A stretch of 36,104 nt of DNA from an uncultured Collinsella sp. (GTDB lineage: Bacteria > Actinomycetota > Coriobacteriia > Coriobacteriales > Coriobacteriaceae). The stretch covers positions 1 to 36,104 of the forward strand of contig URXE01000017.1 in the NCBI GenBank assembly GCA_900551815.1, read 5' to 3'. The position numbers and the translations under genes were made by a program. Position 1 is the first letter of the stretch, and the number at the start of each line of letters is the position of its first letter. This document shows positions 7,609 through 17,922 of this stretch, piece by piece. Under the pieces are notes generated by a model. It searched no databases and was not told the origin of the DNA. It saw only the letters and a list, made by a program, of their open reading frames with translations.

Positions 7609-8670
7609 ATGTCCAAAGCACTCGACCCCAAAGACACCTGTGTCCTCGTTACCGGTGGCGCCGGCTTTATCGGCTCGCACACCGTCGTTCAGCTGCTCGA
7701 GGGTGGCTACCAGGTCGTCATCGTCGATGATCTCTCCAACTCCAGCGCCGTCGCCGTCGACCGCGTCAAGACCATCGTGGGCGACGAGGCCGCCAAGAAC
7801 CTCACCTTCTACGAGGCCAACGTGCTCGACCGCGATGCGATGAACAAGATCTTCGATACCCATCAGATCGACCGCGTCATCCACTTTGCCGGCTTTAAGG
7901 CCGTCGGCGAGTCAGTGAGCAAGCCCGTCGAGTACTATCACAACAACATCGAGAACACCCTGGTGCTCATCGACGTCATGCGCAACCATGGCTGCAAGTC
8001 CATCATCTTCTCGAGCTCCTCGACCGTCTACGGCGACCCGGACAACCCGCCCGTCACCGAGGAGGATCCTAAGAAGCCCGCGACTAACCCCTATGGTTGG
8101 ACCAAGTGGATGATCGAGCAGATCCTTATGGACGTCCACACCGCCGACCCCGAGTGGGACGTCGTGCTGCTCCGTTACTTCAACCCCATCGGCGCCCATC
8201 CGTCGGGTCTGATCGGCGAGGACCCCAAGGGCATCCCCAACAACCTGGTGCCCTATGTCGCCCAGGTCGCCGTGGGCAAGCTCGAGGCCGTTCAGGTCTT
8301 TGGCAACGACTACCCCACCCCCGACGGCACCGGCGTGCGCGACTACATCCACGTGTGCGATCTGGCCTCTGGTCACGTTGCCGCCCTTAACTGGATGAAC
8401 GGCAAAACCGGCGTCGAGATCTTTAACCTGGGCACCGGCACCGGCACCTCGGTACTCGAGGTCGTCGCCGCCTTCTCCAAGGCTTGTGGCAAGGAGCTGC
8501 CCTACGTGATCCGCGAGCGCCGCGCCGGCGACATCGCTGCCAACTGGTGCGATGCCTCCAAGGCCGAGCGCATGATGGGCTGGAAGGCCCAGTACGACAT
8601 CGCGGACATGTGCCGCGATAGCTGGAACTGGCAGAGCCACAACCCCAACGGCTTCGCCGACGCCGAGTAG
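7609..8670 (+). CDS. galE: UDP-glucose 4-epimerase
   Basis: 353 residues; interconverts UDP-glucose and UDP-galactose using tightly bound NAD, cytosolic. Rossmann signature TGGAGFIGSH (residues 15-24), SSSSTVYGD containing the catalytic Ser/Thr, and the YxxxK pair in NPYGWTK (Tyr162, Lys166), followed by LLRYFNPIGAHPSG typical of GalE. Length is normal for the family. AGGAG lies seven bases before the ATG. It has its own terminator and sits upstream of malQ and glgP; it supplies or drains UDP-hexose for galactose use and surface polysaccharides. Confidence 0.96.
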   Translation: MSKALDPKDTCVLVTGGAGFIGSHTVVQLLEGGYQVVIVDDLSNSSAVAVDRVKTIVGDEAAKNLTFYEANVLDRDAMNKIFDTHQIDRVIHFAGFKAVGESVSKPVEYYHNNIENTLVLIDVMRNHGCKSIIFSSSSTVYGDPDNPPVTEEDPKKPATNPYGWTKWMIEQILMDVHTADPEWDVVLLRYFNPIGAHPSGLIGEDPKGIPNNLVPYVAQVAVGKLEAVQVFGNDYPTPDGTGVRDYIHVCDLASGHVAALNWMNGKTGVEIFNLGTGTGTSVLEVVAAFSKACGKELPYVIRERRAGDIAANWCDASKAERMMGWKAQYDIADMCRDSWNWQSHNPNGFADAE

Positions 8671-8692
8671 CAAAAACCTACATACCGCTCTT

Positions 8693-8728
8693 GCCCCGAT
8701 CTCACGTTGTGAGGTCGGGGCTTTTTTT
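8693..8728 (+). terminator. Intrinsic terminator after galE
   Basis: GCCCCGATCTCAC-GTT-GTGAGGTCGGGGC hairpin (13 bp with one G-T pair at most) followed by seven T residues. Confidence 0.93.
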
Positions 8729-8782
8729 CATGGCATGTAACCATTCGCCGAAAATCGACCAACTTTTTTATCTTGCCTGTAC

Positions 8783-8807
8783 ATGTTTAAACAACATGTT
8801 TTACAAT
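8783..8807 (+). promoter_or_regulatory. malQ promoter region: GntR-type operator plus -10 box
   Basis: ATGTTTAAACAA (8783-8794), inside the larger dyad CATGTT-TAAAC-AACATG, lies directly upstream of a TACAAT -10 box (8802-8807). The core GTTTAAAC fits the GTNTANAC consensus known for HutC/TreR-type GntR operators, and near-identical sites lie before the ABC binding protein, the GntR gene and the PTS gene. Placement over the -35/-10 spacer suggests repression. Confidence 0.55.
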
Positions 8808-8892
8808 AGGCGTATCGAATCAGAACATCGGAGGCGGACTGCACACCCATCGGCAGTCCAACCCCACAACAAGAAGGTTGGTGAGCGCATTC

Positions 8893-10398
8893 ATGGAGCG
8901 TGCAAGCGGCGTCCTCATGCCCGTCTCATCTCTGCCCGGACCATACGGAATCGGCGGCTTTGGCTGGAATGCCTACGACTTCGTCGATTTTCTCGCCTCG
9001 TGCAAACAACATTACTGGCAGATTCTGCCCCTTACGACGACCAGCTATGGCGATTCGCCCTATCAGTCGTTCTCGGCCCGCGCAGGCAACCCCAACTTTA
9101 TCGACTTTGCCGAGCTTATCGAGGCAGGGTATCTGGAGCAGCGCGATATCGATGGCGTGTATCTGGGATCCGACCCCAGCAATGTCGACTACGGTGCCAT
9201 CTTTGGTGGCCGCCGTCAGATTCTCGACCGAGCCGCTGAGCGCTTTGCTGCCGACAAGCCGGCCGATTTCGATGACTTTATCCAGGCCAACGAGGACTGG
9301 CTCATCCCCTACTGTGAGTTCATGACCGTCAAAGAGGAGTGCGGTCTCAAGGCGTTTTGGGAGTGGCCTGCGGAGCTCCGCACCCGCGGCGAGGCTTCCG
9401 CCAAGGTCTGCGCCGACCATCCGGCGCGTATGCTCTACCACCAGATGACGCAGTACTTCTTCGATCGCCAGTGGAGCCGTCTCAAGGCCTATGCCAACGA
9501 GCGCGACATTCTCATCATCGGCGACCTGCCCATCTATGTCTCGCGTGACTCCGTCGAGATGTGGGCGACGCCTGAGCTCTTTAAGATCGACGCCGCCGGC
9601 AATCCCGTGAGCGTCGCCGGCACGCCGCCCGACCAGTTCTCGGCCACCGGCCAGTACTGGGGCAACCCCATCTACGACTGGGACGCCATGGAGTCCGACG
9701 GCTTCTCCTGGTGGGAGGGCCGCATTCGCGCCGCCCTCGACATGTACGACGTCATCCGCCTGGATCACTTCCGCGGCTTCGAGGCCTATTGGGAGGTGCC
9801 GTTCTCCTCGCCCGATTCGTCCTACGGTTCGTGGACGCAGGGTCCCGGCCTCAAGTTCTTCAAGACGCTCGAGGAAAAGCTCGGCACGCTGCCCATCATC
9901 GCCGAGGACCTGGGCTTCCTCACCCCCGGCGTCATCGACATGCGCGACAACTCGGGCTTCCCCGGCATGAAAATCCTGCAGTTTGCCTTTGAGGGTGCCA
10001 ACTCGTACTACCTGCCGCATAACTACATCGCCAACACCGTCGCCTATGTGGGCACCCACGACAACGAGACGGCGCGCGGTTGGTTTGAGGGAACGGCCAC
10101 CCCGCGTCAGCGTGAGCAGGCAGCCCTGTACACCCATCAGCAGGCCGGCGAACCCATGGCAGATGCACTCAATCGCACCATCGCCGCCAGCGTGAGCGAC
10201 ACGTGCATCTACACCATGCAGGACCTGCTCAACTTGGGCAACGAGGCGCGCATCAACACCCCTGCCACGCTGGGCGGCAACTGGACCTGGCGCATGCTCG
10301 ACGGCGCCATCACCCGCGAGCTCGAGCACAAACTCACCGACTGGACCGAGACCTACTTCCGCATCCCGTCGGAAGCCGAAATCGAGCTTCCTCAATAG
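8893..10398 (+). CDS. malQ: 4-alpha-glucanotransferase (amylomaltase, GH77)
   Basis: 501 residues; disproportionates maltodextrins by transferring alpha-1,4-glucan segments and releasing glucose, giving longer chains for the phosphorylase downstream. GH77 signatures: SSLPGPYGIGGFG near the N terminus, DLPIYVSRDSVEMWA, the nucleophile in RLDHFRGFEAYW (Asp291), the acid/base in IIAEDLG (Glu338), and the transition-state stabiliser in GTHDNETARGW (Asp390). The ATG at 8893 with GGTGAG eight bases upstream is preferred over TTG/GTG starts at 8878/8881. Cytosolic. Likely co-regulated with the sugar transporters by the GntR dyad in its promoter. Confidence 0.95.
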   Translation: MERASGVLMPVSSLPGPYGIGGFGWNAYDFVDFLASCKQHYWQILPLTTTSYGDSPYQSFSARAGNPNFIDFAELIEAGYLEQRDIDGVYLGSDPSNVDYGAIFGGRRQILDRAAERFAADKPADFDDFIQANEDWLIPYCEFMTVKEECGLKAFWEWPAELRTRGEASAKVCADHPARMLYHQMTQYFFDRQWSRLKAYANERDILIIGDLPIYVSRDSVEMWATPELFKIDAAGNPVSVAGTPPDQFSATGQYWGNPIYDWDAMESDGFSWWEGRIRAALDMYDVIRLDHFRGFEAYWEVPFSSPDSSYGSWTQGPGLKFFKTLEEKLGTLPIIAEDLGFLTPGVIDMRDNSGFPGMKILQFAFEGANSYYLPHNYIANTVAYVGTHDNETARGWFEGTATPRQREQAALYTHQQAGEPMADALNRTIAASVSDTCIYTMQDLLNLGNEARINTPATLGGNWTWRMLDGAITRELEHKLTDWTETYFRIPSEAEIELPQ

Positions 10399-10446
10399 GA
10401 GCTACCGCGCCCGGCCCCTCCCCACCGTGCGGACGCGCTTGCTTTT

Positions 10447-10480
10447 CCCGCGCGAGGCCACCCCAATCCCCTCGCGCGGG
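10447..10480 (+). terminator. GC-rich hairpin between malQ and glgP
   Basis: CCCGCGCGAGG pairs with CCTCGCGCGGG (11 bp, 12-base loop), followed by CTTCTT. The tail is weak, so it may be a partial terminator that sets the malQ/glgP ratio rather than a full stop. Confidence 0.55.
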
Positions 10481-10526
10481 CTTCTTATGAATTGCAGACA
10501 TGAAACAACCCATCACAGGAGAAAAC

Positions 10527-12794
<2,268 letters not shown>

Positions 12795-12823
12795 TTTCGC
12801 TTCCCTTACCCATCCTCTTGAAA

Positions 12824-12854
12824 GCGGAGTCGTGGCAACACGGCTCCGTTTTTT
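12824..12854 (+). terminator. Intrinsic terminator after glgP
   Basis: GCGGAGTCGTG-GCA-ACACGGCTCCGT stem-loop followed by a run of T, 30 bases after the glgP stop. Confidence 0.9.
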
Positions 12855-12894
12855 GTGCCCGCACGTTACCCTGCGACCCAACTCGGCCAAACAA

Positions 12895-13110
12895 TCTCGA
12901 TCTGTAACAACTACTCGGTAAAAACGGTCCCAGCTGTTACAGATTGAGACATACCGGCCCCTCCCCTTGGGTTTATCTCGATCTGTAACATCTAGCAGCT
13001 GAAATTCACCTTTGGTGTTACAGATTTAGATGAAATGGTTAGCTCAGCGGAACCGTCTCGATCTGTAACATCTAACGTCCGAAATCAGCCTCACCCGTTA
13101 CAGATCGAGA
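12895..13110. repeat. Array of three 55-base imperfect palindromes (six alternating 15-mers)
   Basis: Three units at 12895-12949, 12976-13030 and 13056-13110, each exactly 55 bases. Each starts with TCTCGATCTGTAACA and ends with an inverted copy (TGTTACAGATTGAGA and variants). The inner 25 bases differ but share CTA....C.GAAA; the spacers between units are 26 and 25 bases. The 15-mer therefore recurs six times at about 40-base intervals in alternating orientation. It occupies the space between the convergent glgP and ABC-ATPase terminators. Not CRISPR: repeats alternate in direction and spacers resemble each other. Function unknown; REP-like element or protein-binding array. Confidence 0.9.
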
Positions 13111-13143
13111 CAAACGACCGGTCAGACAGCCCCAACACAAAGA

Positions 13144-13182
13144 AAGGCTCCCCTCTCGCCCAGTGGACGGGAGGGGAGCCTT
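13144..13182 (-). terminator. Intrinsic terminator of the ABC transporter operon
   Basis: AAGGCTCCCCTC pairs with GAGGGGAGCCTT around an internal loop; read on the minus strand it ends in TTTCTTT. It lies 68 bases beyond the stop of the ATPase gene. Confidence 0.85.
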
Positions 13183-13250
13183 ATATGTGACCGCGGCAAA
13201 AGGATGGCAATACCGCAGTCGCCCAAAGGGAGGGCCTGGATGCACCGGGC

Positions 13251-14450
13251 CTAGATAAGGTTCTTGCCAGAGACCTTATCGAAGAGGTGGGTCGCGTTCT
13301 TCTCGAACTTGAACCAGATGGTGTCGCCAGCCTTGAGCGCGCCCTTGGCCTCGAGGTCGACGACGGGGATAATCAGGACAAACTGGCCGTCGGGAGCGGT
13401 CACGTGGACATGCTCGGTCGAGCCCATGAGCTCGGTCACCTCGACGGTACCCTGGAGCGCGCCCTCCTCGCCCTTGTCGGCAAGCAGGATCTGCTCGGGA
13501 CGCACGCCGGCCGTAATCTCCTTCACGTCGCCGCCGTCCCAGTTGAGGGCAAGCTGAGCGCAGGTCTCGGGGGCGAGCGCCACGTTCATATCCTCGGTCT
13601 TGACGGTAAAGCCGTTGCCCGAGCGCACCAGCTGGGCATCGAAGAAGTTCATCTGCGGCACGCCGATGAAGCCGGCGACGAAGATGTTCGCGGGATGGTT
13701 GAAGACCTCCTGCGGCGTGGCGATCTGCTGGACAACGCCGTCCTTCATGACCACGATACGGTCACCGAGGGTCATAGCCTCGGTCTGGTCGTGAGTAACA
13801 TAAATGAACGTGCCCTTGATCTCGTGGCGCAGCTTAATGAGCTCGGCACGCATCTGGTTACGAAGCTTGGCGTCCAGGTTGGACAGCGGCTCGTCCATCA
13901 GGAAGACCTTGGGGTCACGCACGATGGCGCGGCCGATAGCGACACGCTGGCGCTGGCCGCCGGAGAGCGCCTTGGGCTTACGGTCGAGGTACTCGGTAAT
14001 GCCCAGAATCTCGGCAGCAGAGCGAACCTTGCGGTCGATCTCGTCCTTGGGAACCTTCTTGAGCTCGAGCGTAAATGCCATGTTCTCGTACACCGTCATA
14101 TTGGGGTACAGAGCGTAGCTCTGGAACACCATGGCGATGTCGCGGTCCTTGGGCGCCACGTCGTTGACACGCTTGCCGTCGATGAGCACATCGCCCGAGG
14201 TAATGTCCTCCAGGCCGGCGACCATGCGCATCGTCGTGGACTTACCGCAGCCAGAGGGGCCAACGAGGACGACGAACTCCTGGTCGTGAACGGTGAGGTT
14301 GAAGTCCTCTACAGCGAGCACACCGTCCTCGGTAACCTTGAGGTTGTGCTTCTTCTCCTCGGTCTTCTTCTTTTTGCCAAAGAAGCCCTTCTTTTTTGAC
14401 TCGTTGTTGGGATACACCTTCTGAACATGTTTGAGAACAATCTCGGCCAT
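13251..14450 (-). CDS. ABC transporter ATP-binding protein, CUT1 sugar type (MalK/MsmK/UgpC-like)
   Basis: 399 residues; energises the oligosaccharide importer encoded upstream. Walker A GPSGCGKST (residues 64-72), Q-loop FQSYALYPNMTV, signature LSGGQRQRVAIGRA, Walker B VFLMDEP, H-loop YVTHDQTEAMT, then a C-terminal TOBE/regulatory domain (~245-399). Odd point: a Lys-rich insertion of about 25 residues (17-41, ten lysines) splits the usual KVYPN...AVEDFNL junction between the first two strands. AAAGGT precedes the ATG. Last gene of the operon, 68 bases after the inner permease gene. MsmK-type ATPases often serve several CUT1 importers, so it may be shared. Confidence 0.95.
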   Translation of the reverse strand: MAEIVLKHVQKVYPNNESKKKGFFGKKKKTEEKKHNLKVTEDGVLAVEDFNLTVHDQEFVVLVGPSGCGKSTTMRMVAGLEDITSGDVLIDGKRVNDVAPKDRDIAMVFQSYALYPNMTVYENMAFTLELKKVPKDEIDRKVRSAAEILGITEYLDRKPKALSGGQRQRVAIGRAIVRDPKVFLMDEPLSNLDAKLRNQMRAELIKLRHEIKGTFIYVTHDQTEAMTLGDRIVVMKDGVVQQIATPQEVFNHPANIFVAGFIGVPQMNFFDAQLVRSGNGFTVKTEDMNVALAPETCAQLALNWDGGDVKEITAGVRPEQILLADKGEEGALQGTVEVTELMGSTEHVHVTAPDGQFVLIIPVVDLEAKGALKAGDTIWFKFEKNATHLFDKVSGKNLI

Positions 14451-14518
14451 GTCTTTACCTTTCGATACGCGGCGCCGCGCTGAGGGACGCCGCCAAAACT
14501 TGCAAAACAGTTACGGCA

Positions 14519-15358
14519 TCAGCCCTTGACGGCACCTGCCACCACGCCGTCGATGATGTACTTCTGACAGAGGATGTACATGATGACGATGGGGATAACG
14601 ACCATCATGATGCAGGCCATCATGGGGCCGAGCTCGACGTGGCCGTAGCCGCCGCGGAAGTACTGGATCAAGATAGGAATGGTCTTGTACTTGGTGGAGT
14701 CGAGCGTAAGGTAGGGCAGCAGATAGTCGTTCCAGACCCACATGGTCTCGAGGATGCCGACCGAAAGATAGGTGGGCTTCATGATGGGAAGGACGATCTT
14801 AAAGAACACCTGGACCGGGTTGCAGCCATCAATCATGGCCGCCTCCTCGATCTCGAGCGGGATGTTCTTTACAAAACCGGCGAACATAAAGACCGCCAGG
14901 CCCGCGCCAAAGCCGAGGTAGATAAAGCAGATGTTGAACGGCGTGTTGAAGCCGATGCGGTCCGCCAAATTGGACAGCGTGAACATGAGCATCTGGAACG
15001 GCACGACCATCGAGAACACGAACAGGTAATAGAAGAAGTTCGAGATCTTGTTGTTGACACGAACCACGTACCAAGCGCACATGGAGCAGCACACCAAGAT
15101 CAGCACGACCGACGTGACCGTGATGATGAGCGAGTACATAAATGCCGGGGCAAAGCCCTGCTCGTTAAGGGCGTGCATGTAGTTTGCGAGGCCGTTGAAC
15201 GTCTCGGGCGTGAGCAGATCGAATGCCGTGGTGGTGCTGATTGCGGTCGCTTTCTTAAAAGAATTAAGCGCAATCATGAACACGGGGTAGATCCACGCGA
15301 GCGACAGAATCGTAAAGAAAATCGAGAGCGCGCGGTTGATAACCTTATCGCGTTTCAT
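14519..15358 (-). CDS. Sugar ABC transporter permease, MalG-like (CUT1)
   Basis: 279 residues, about six membrane segments; the cytoplasmic EAA loop IEEAAMIDGCNPVQVFFKI, which docks to the ATPase, is present at the expected place, ~90 residues from the C terminus. The ATG overlaps the stop of the upstream permease gene by one base (TAATG), indicating coupled translation. Forms the transmembrane channel as a heterodimer with the MalF-like partner. Substrate inferred to be an oligosaccharide. Confidence 0.93.
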   Translation of the reverse strand: MKRDKVINRALSIFFTILSLAWIYPVFMIALNSFKKATAISTTTAFDLLTPETFNGLANYMHALNEQGFAPAFMYSLIITVTSVVLILVCCSMCAWYVVRVNNKISNFFYYLFVFSMVVPFQMLMFTLSNLADRIGFNTPFNICFIYLGFGAGLAVFMFAGFVKNIPLEIEEAAMIDGCNPVQVFFKIVLPIMKPTYLSVGILETMWVWNDYLLPYLTLDSTKYKTIPILIQYFRGGYGHVELGPMMACIMMVVIPIVIMYILCQKYIIDGVVAGAVKG

Positions 15359-16212
15359 TACTGCTGCACCTCCTTGGACCTCGTGGCCTTAAGCTGAATC
15401 ATGGAGATGGCTACGACCAGGATGCAGAAGATAACCGCCTTGGCCTGACCGATGCCCTGCCATGCGATACCGGCACGCGAATAGAACGTGTTGTAGATGT
15501 TCAGGGCGAGCATCTCGGTGGAGTGCGCGGGGGCGCCGCCGGTAAGGGCGAGGTTCTGGTCGAACAGCTTAAAGCCGTTGGTGATAGACAGGAACAGGCA
15601 GATGGTGATGGTCGGCATCAGGTTAGGGATCTTAACCTTCCAAAACGTCTGCCATGCCGTGGCACCGTCGACCTTGGCGGCCTCGATGTAGTCGGACGGA
15701 ATGGACTGCAGACCAGCGATGTAGATGATCATCATGTAGCCGACCTGCTGCCACAGGGTCAGGATGATAAGGCCCCAGAAGCCAGCAGCAGAGTTAAGGG
15801 CGATGAGCTGGGCGCCCACATTGGAGAGCAGGCAGTTGATCAGAATCTGCCAAATGTAGCCCAGCACGATGCCGCCGATCAGGTTAGGCATAAAGAAGAT
15901 CGTACGGAAGATATTGGTGCCCTTGAGCGCTTTGCGGGTGAGCGCCTGCGCGATGGCGAGGGCGATCACGTTGATGAGCACCGTCGACAGGAAGGCAAAC
16001 GCCACGGTAAAGAAGAACGACGTGGCAAACTGCGGATCGGACAGTGCGCGCACGTAGTTCTCGATACCGACAAAGTGCGTATTGTTGATGGTAATAAACT
16101 GGCAGAACGAGAGATAGAAGCCCTGGATAAAGGGAATCACGAACCCGATCATAAACGCCAGGCACGTGGGCAGCATAAAGAGCGGCCACCAGCGCTTGAG
16201 TGCTTTGCCCAT
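15358..16212 (-). CDS. Sugar ABC transporter permease, MalF-like (CUT1)
   Basis: 284 residues, six predicted membrane helices, without the large periplasmic P2 loop of enteric MalF, as is usual in Gram-positive CUT1 systems. EAA motif: YIEAAKVDGATAWQTFWKV. AAAGGA precedes the ATG at 16212. Separated from the binding-protein gene by a stable hairpin (16233-16268) and overlapping the MalG-like gene by one base. Confidence 0.93.
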   Translation of the reverse strand: MGKALKRWWPLFMLPTCLAFMIGFVIPFIQGFYLSFCQFITINNTHFVGIENYVRALSDPQFATSFFFTVAFAFLSTVLINVIALAIAQALTRKALKGTNIFRTIFFMPNLIGGIVLGYIWQILINCLLSNVGAQLIALNSAAGFWGLIILTLWQQVGYMMIIYIAGLQSIPSDYIEAAKVDGATAWQTFWKVKIPNLMPTITICLFLSITNGFKLFDQNLALTGGAPAHSTEMLALNIYNTFYSRAGIAWQGIGQAKAVIFCILVVAISMIQLKATRSKEVQQ

Positions 16213-16232
16213 AGAAGGGTCCTTTCAATATG

Positions 16233-16268
16233 CAGGGGGCGGGCAAACCAACGTCTGCCCGCCCCCTG
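16233..16268 (-). terminator. Intercistronic hairpin between binding-protein and permease genes
   Basis: CAGGGGGCGGGCA pairs perfectly with TGCCCGCCCCCTG (13 bp, 10-base loop) in the 87-base gap. No U-tract on the minus strand. Such structures after malE-type genes are known to stabilise the upstream mRNA and lower downstream expression, giving excess binding protein; that role here is inferred. Confidence 0.7.
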
Positions 16269-16299
16269 TCGCTAATCAGATAGCTTGGGCAGCAACTAC

Positions 16300-17616
16300 T
16301 TACTCGGAAGCAGCCTTCTCGGTCTTCCAGCCATCGACGAAGGCGTTCTTGACGCCGTCCCACTTGCTGTTGTCGGCAGCATAGGCGATCAGAGCCTGCT
16401 TGAGGTTCTTCTTCCACTCCTCGGAGGGGATGTAGACGAAGTCCCAAGCGACGGTCTTCTTGCCGTCCTTGGCCATGGCGACGGCCTGCTGCGAGAAGAC
16501 GTTGGTGGTTTCCTTGGCGCTCTTGAACGGGGCAGTCAGACCCATCTTGTCAGCGATGATGCTGGTGGCGGTGTCAGAAGTGACGCACCAATACATGAAG
16601 TCCTCGGTGGCCTTCTGGGCATCCTCGGAAGCCTGGGAGCTGACGCACCAGTAGTTCTCGCCGCCGGAGCACAGGCCCTGGTTCTCCTCGCCGTCGACAC
16701 CGATGTAGATGGGCATCATGCCAATCTGATCGTCGGTCATGCCGGCCTTGGTGAGGTCAGCGTAGGCCCAGGAGCCGTTCTGATAGAAGACGGCCTTGCC
16801 GGTTGCGAACTCGTTGGTGGCGTCGTCGCCGGTCTTGGAGGCAAGCTGCGAAGGATCGCAGGTGGAGTCGGTGATGTACAGGTCGAAAATCTGCTTGAAG
16901 TTGTCGAGATACTCGCCCTTGATCTCGTCGTCCTCCTGGTTGTGCTCCTTCTCGAACTCGTAGTAGAGCGGGAGGTTGGCGAGGTGGGTGGTGTAGCGCC
17001 AGCTGGAGGAGTCATCCATGCCAGCAGAAGTGAAGGCACCCTCAATGCCAAGCTCGTCCTTGCGGGCCTGGATGTCGTCGGCACAAGCCTTCAGCTTGTC
17101 GAAGGAGTTGATGTCCTCGGCCTTGTAGCCAGCCTTCTCGAGCAGCTGCTTGTTGTAGATGATGCCGTAGCTCTCCTGGACCCAGTCGATACCCAGATCC
17201 TTGCCATCGGACTGCAGAGCCAGGGAGTCGTCAATGAGCTCACCGCGGAGCTTGGTATCGGACAGGTCGGCGCAGTAATCCTTCCAGTTCTTAAGGCCGG
17301 TGGGGCCGTTGACCTGGAACAGGGTCGGAGCGGAGCTCTTGGACATCTCGGACTTGAGCTTCTCCTCGTAGGTGTTGGAGGCAGCGGTCACGATCTTGAC
17401 CTCGACGCCCTTCTCCTTCTTATAGGCCTTGGCGATCTCCTTCCACTCCTTGTCGACCTCGGGCTTGAATTGGAGGAAGTAGACCTCGGCAGCGTCACCA
17501 GAAGCAGAGGAGCCGGAGCCGGCAGAACCACCGCAGCCCACGAGACCCAGACCAAGAACCGCAGCCGCGGAACCAGCAAAGCCCAGGAACTGCCTTCTGC
17601 TCATTTCGTTCTTCAT
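16300..17616 (-). CDS. Extracellular sugar-binding lipoprotein of the ABC transporter (CUT1)
   Basis: 438 residues. The N terminus combines a twin-arginine-like motif (SRRQFLGFAGSA) with a lipobox (GLVGC), so it is probably a Tat-exported lipoprotein anchored through the Cys at about residue 28. The mature part is a family-1 extracellular solute-binding protein (PTLFQVNGPTGLKNW; YGIIYNKQLLEKAGYK; FATGKAVFYQNGSWAYADL; aromatic residues suited to carbohydrate stacking). The ATG at 17616 follows AAGGGTGG; an upstream in-frame ATG at 17634 has no such site. First gene of the importer operon. The pairing with malQ/glgP suggests an alpha-glucoside, but ligand class beyond oligosaccharide cannot be read. 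Confidence 0.93.
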   Translation of the reverse strand: MKNEMSRRQFLGFAGSAAAVLGLGLVGCGGSAGSGSSASGDAAEVYFLQFKPEVDKEWKEIAKAYKKEKGVEVKIVTAASNTYEEKLKSEMSKSSAPTLFQVNGPTGLKNWKDYCADLSDTKLRGELIDDSLALQSDGKDLGIDWVQESYGIIYNKQLLEKAGYKAEDINSFDKLKACADDIQARKDELGIEGAFTSAGMDDSSSWRYTTHLANLPLYYEFEKEHNQEDDEIKGEYLDNFKQIFDLYITDSTCDPSQLASKTGDDATNEFATGKAVFYQNGSWAYADLTKAGMTDDQIGMMPIYIGVDGEENQGLCSGGENYWCVSSQASEDAQKATEDFMYWCVTSDTATSIIADKMGLTAPFKSAKETTNVFSQQAVAMAKDGKKTVAWDFVYIPSEEWKKNLKQALIAYAADNSKWDGVKNAFVDGWKTEKAASE

Positions 17617-17704
17617 TACAATCCACCCTTTCACACCGTGGCGGCACCCTTTGCCGCCGCCTTCGGAGATTGGCTCGGGGACTTTGCCCCTTTTGCTGAT
17701 TTGT

Positions 17705-17736
17705 ACAATACGCTATTTGGCTAGTTGTTTGAACAA
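17705..17736 (-). promoter_or_regulatory. Promoter and operator of the ABC importer operon
   Basis: On the minus strand TTCAAA (plus 17728-17733), 17 bases, TATTGT (plus 17705-17710) make a plausible sigma-70-type promoter about 85 bases before the start codon. The -35 is overlapped by the dyad TTGTT-TG-AACAA (17725-17736), one base off the GTTTAAAC operator core found elsewhere in the window. Confidence 0.5.
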
Positions 17737-17799
17737 GTATTACTAGAGCGGTAGAAAAACATCGGTGAACGGTAATTTCAACTTGATACTTGACAAGTT

Positions 17800-17811
17800 T
17801 TGTATAAACAA
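17800..17811. promoter_or_regulatory. GntR-type operator upstream of the ABC importer
   Basis: TTGTATAAACAA, an almost perfect dyad with core GTATAAAC matching GTNTANAC. It lies 64 bases beyond the first dyad, close to the end of the GntR transcript. Confidence 0.5.
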
Positions 17812-17830
17812 TTATTTGTTATCGAATGCA

Positions 17831-17883
17831 GAGAAAACGCCCGGTCAAGCCGATGTACCGTCGGTTTGACCGGGCGTTTTCTC
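17831..17883 (-). terminator. Bidirectional-looking intrinsic terminator of the GntR gene
   Basis: GAGAAAACGCCCGGTCAA pairs with TTGACCGGGCGTTTTCTC (18 bp) around a short internal hairpin (CCGA/TCGG). A/T runs at the base allow function on either strand. It lies 39 bases after the GntR stop. Confidence 0.88.
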
Positions 17884-17922
17884 TTTGAGGCCATGAGTCT
17901 CGTCAGGCTGCGAGCTAGCCGG

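Noticed and set aside
8926..10395. 489-codon minus-strand frame over malQ
   Set aside because: Antisense shadow of a gene with full GH77 motifs; high-GC third positions keep the opposite frame open.
12895..13110. CRISPR array
   Set aside because: Repeat orientation alternates, inter-repeat segments resemble each other, and no cas gene is present.
16285..17724. 479-codon plus-strand frame over the sugar-binding lipoprotein gene
   Set aside because: Val/Leu/Gly-rich antisense shadow with no family signature.
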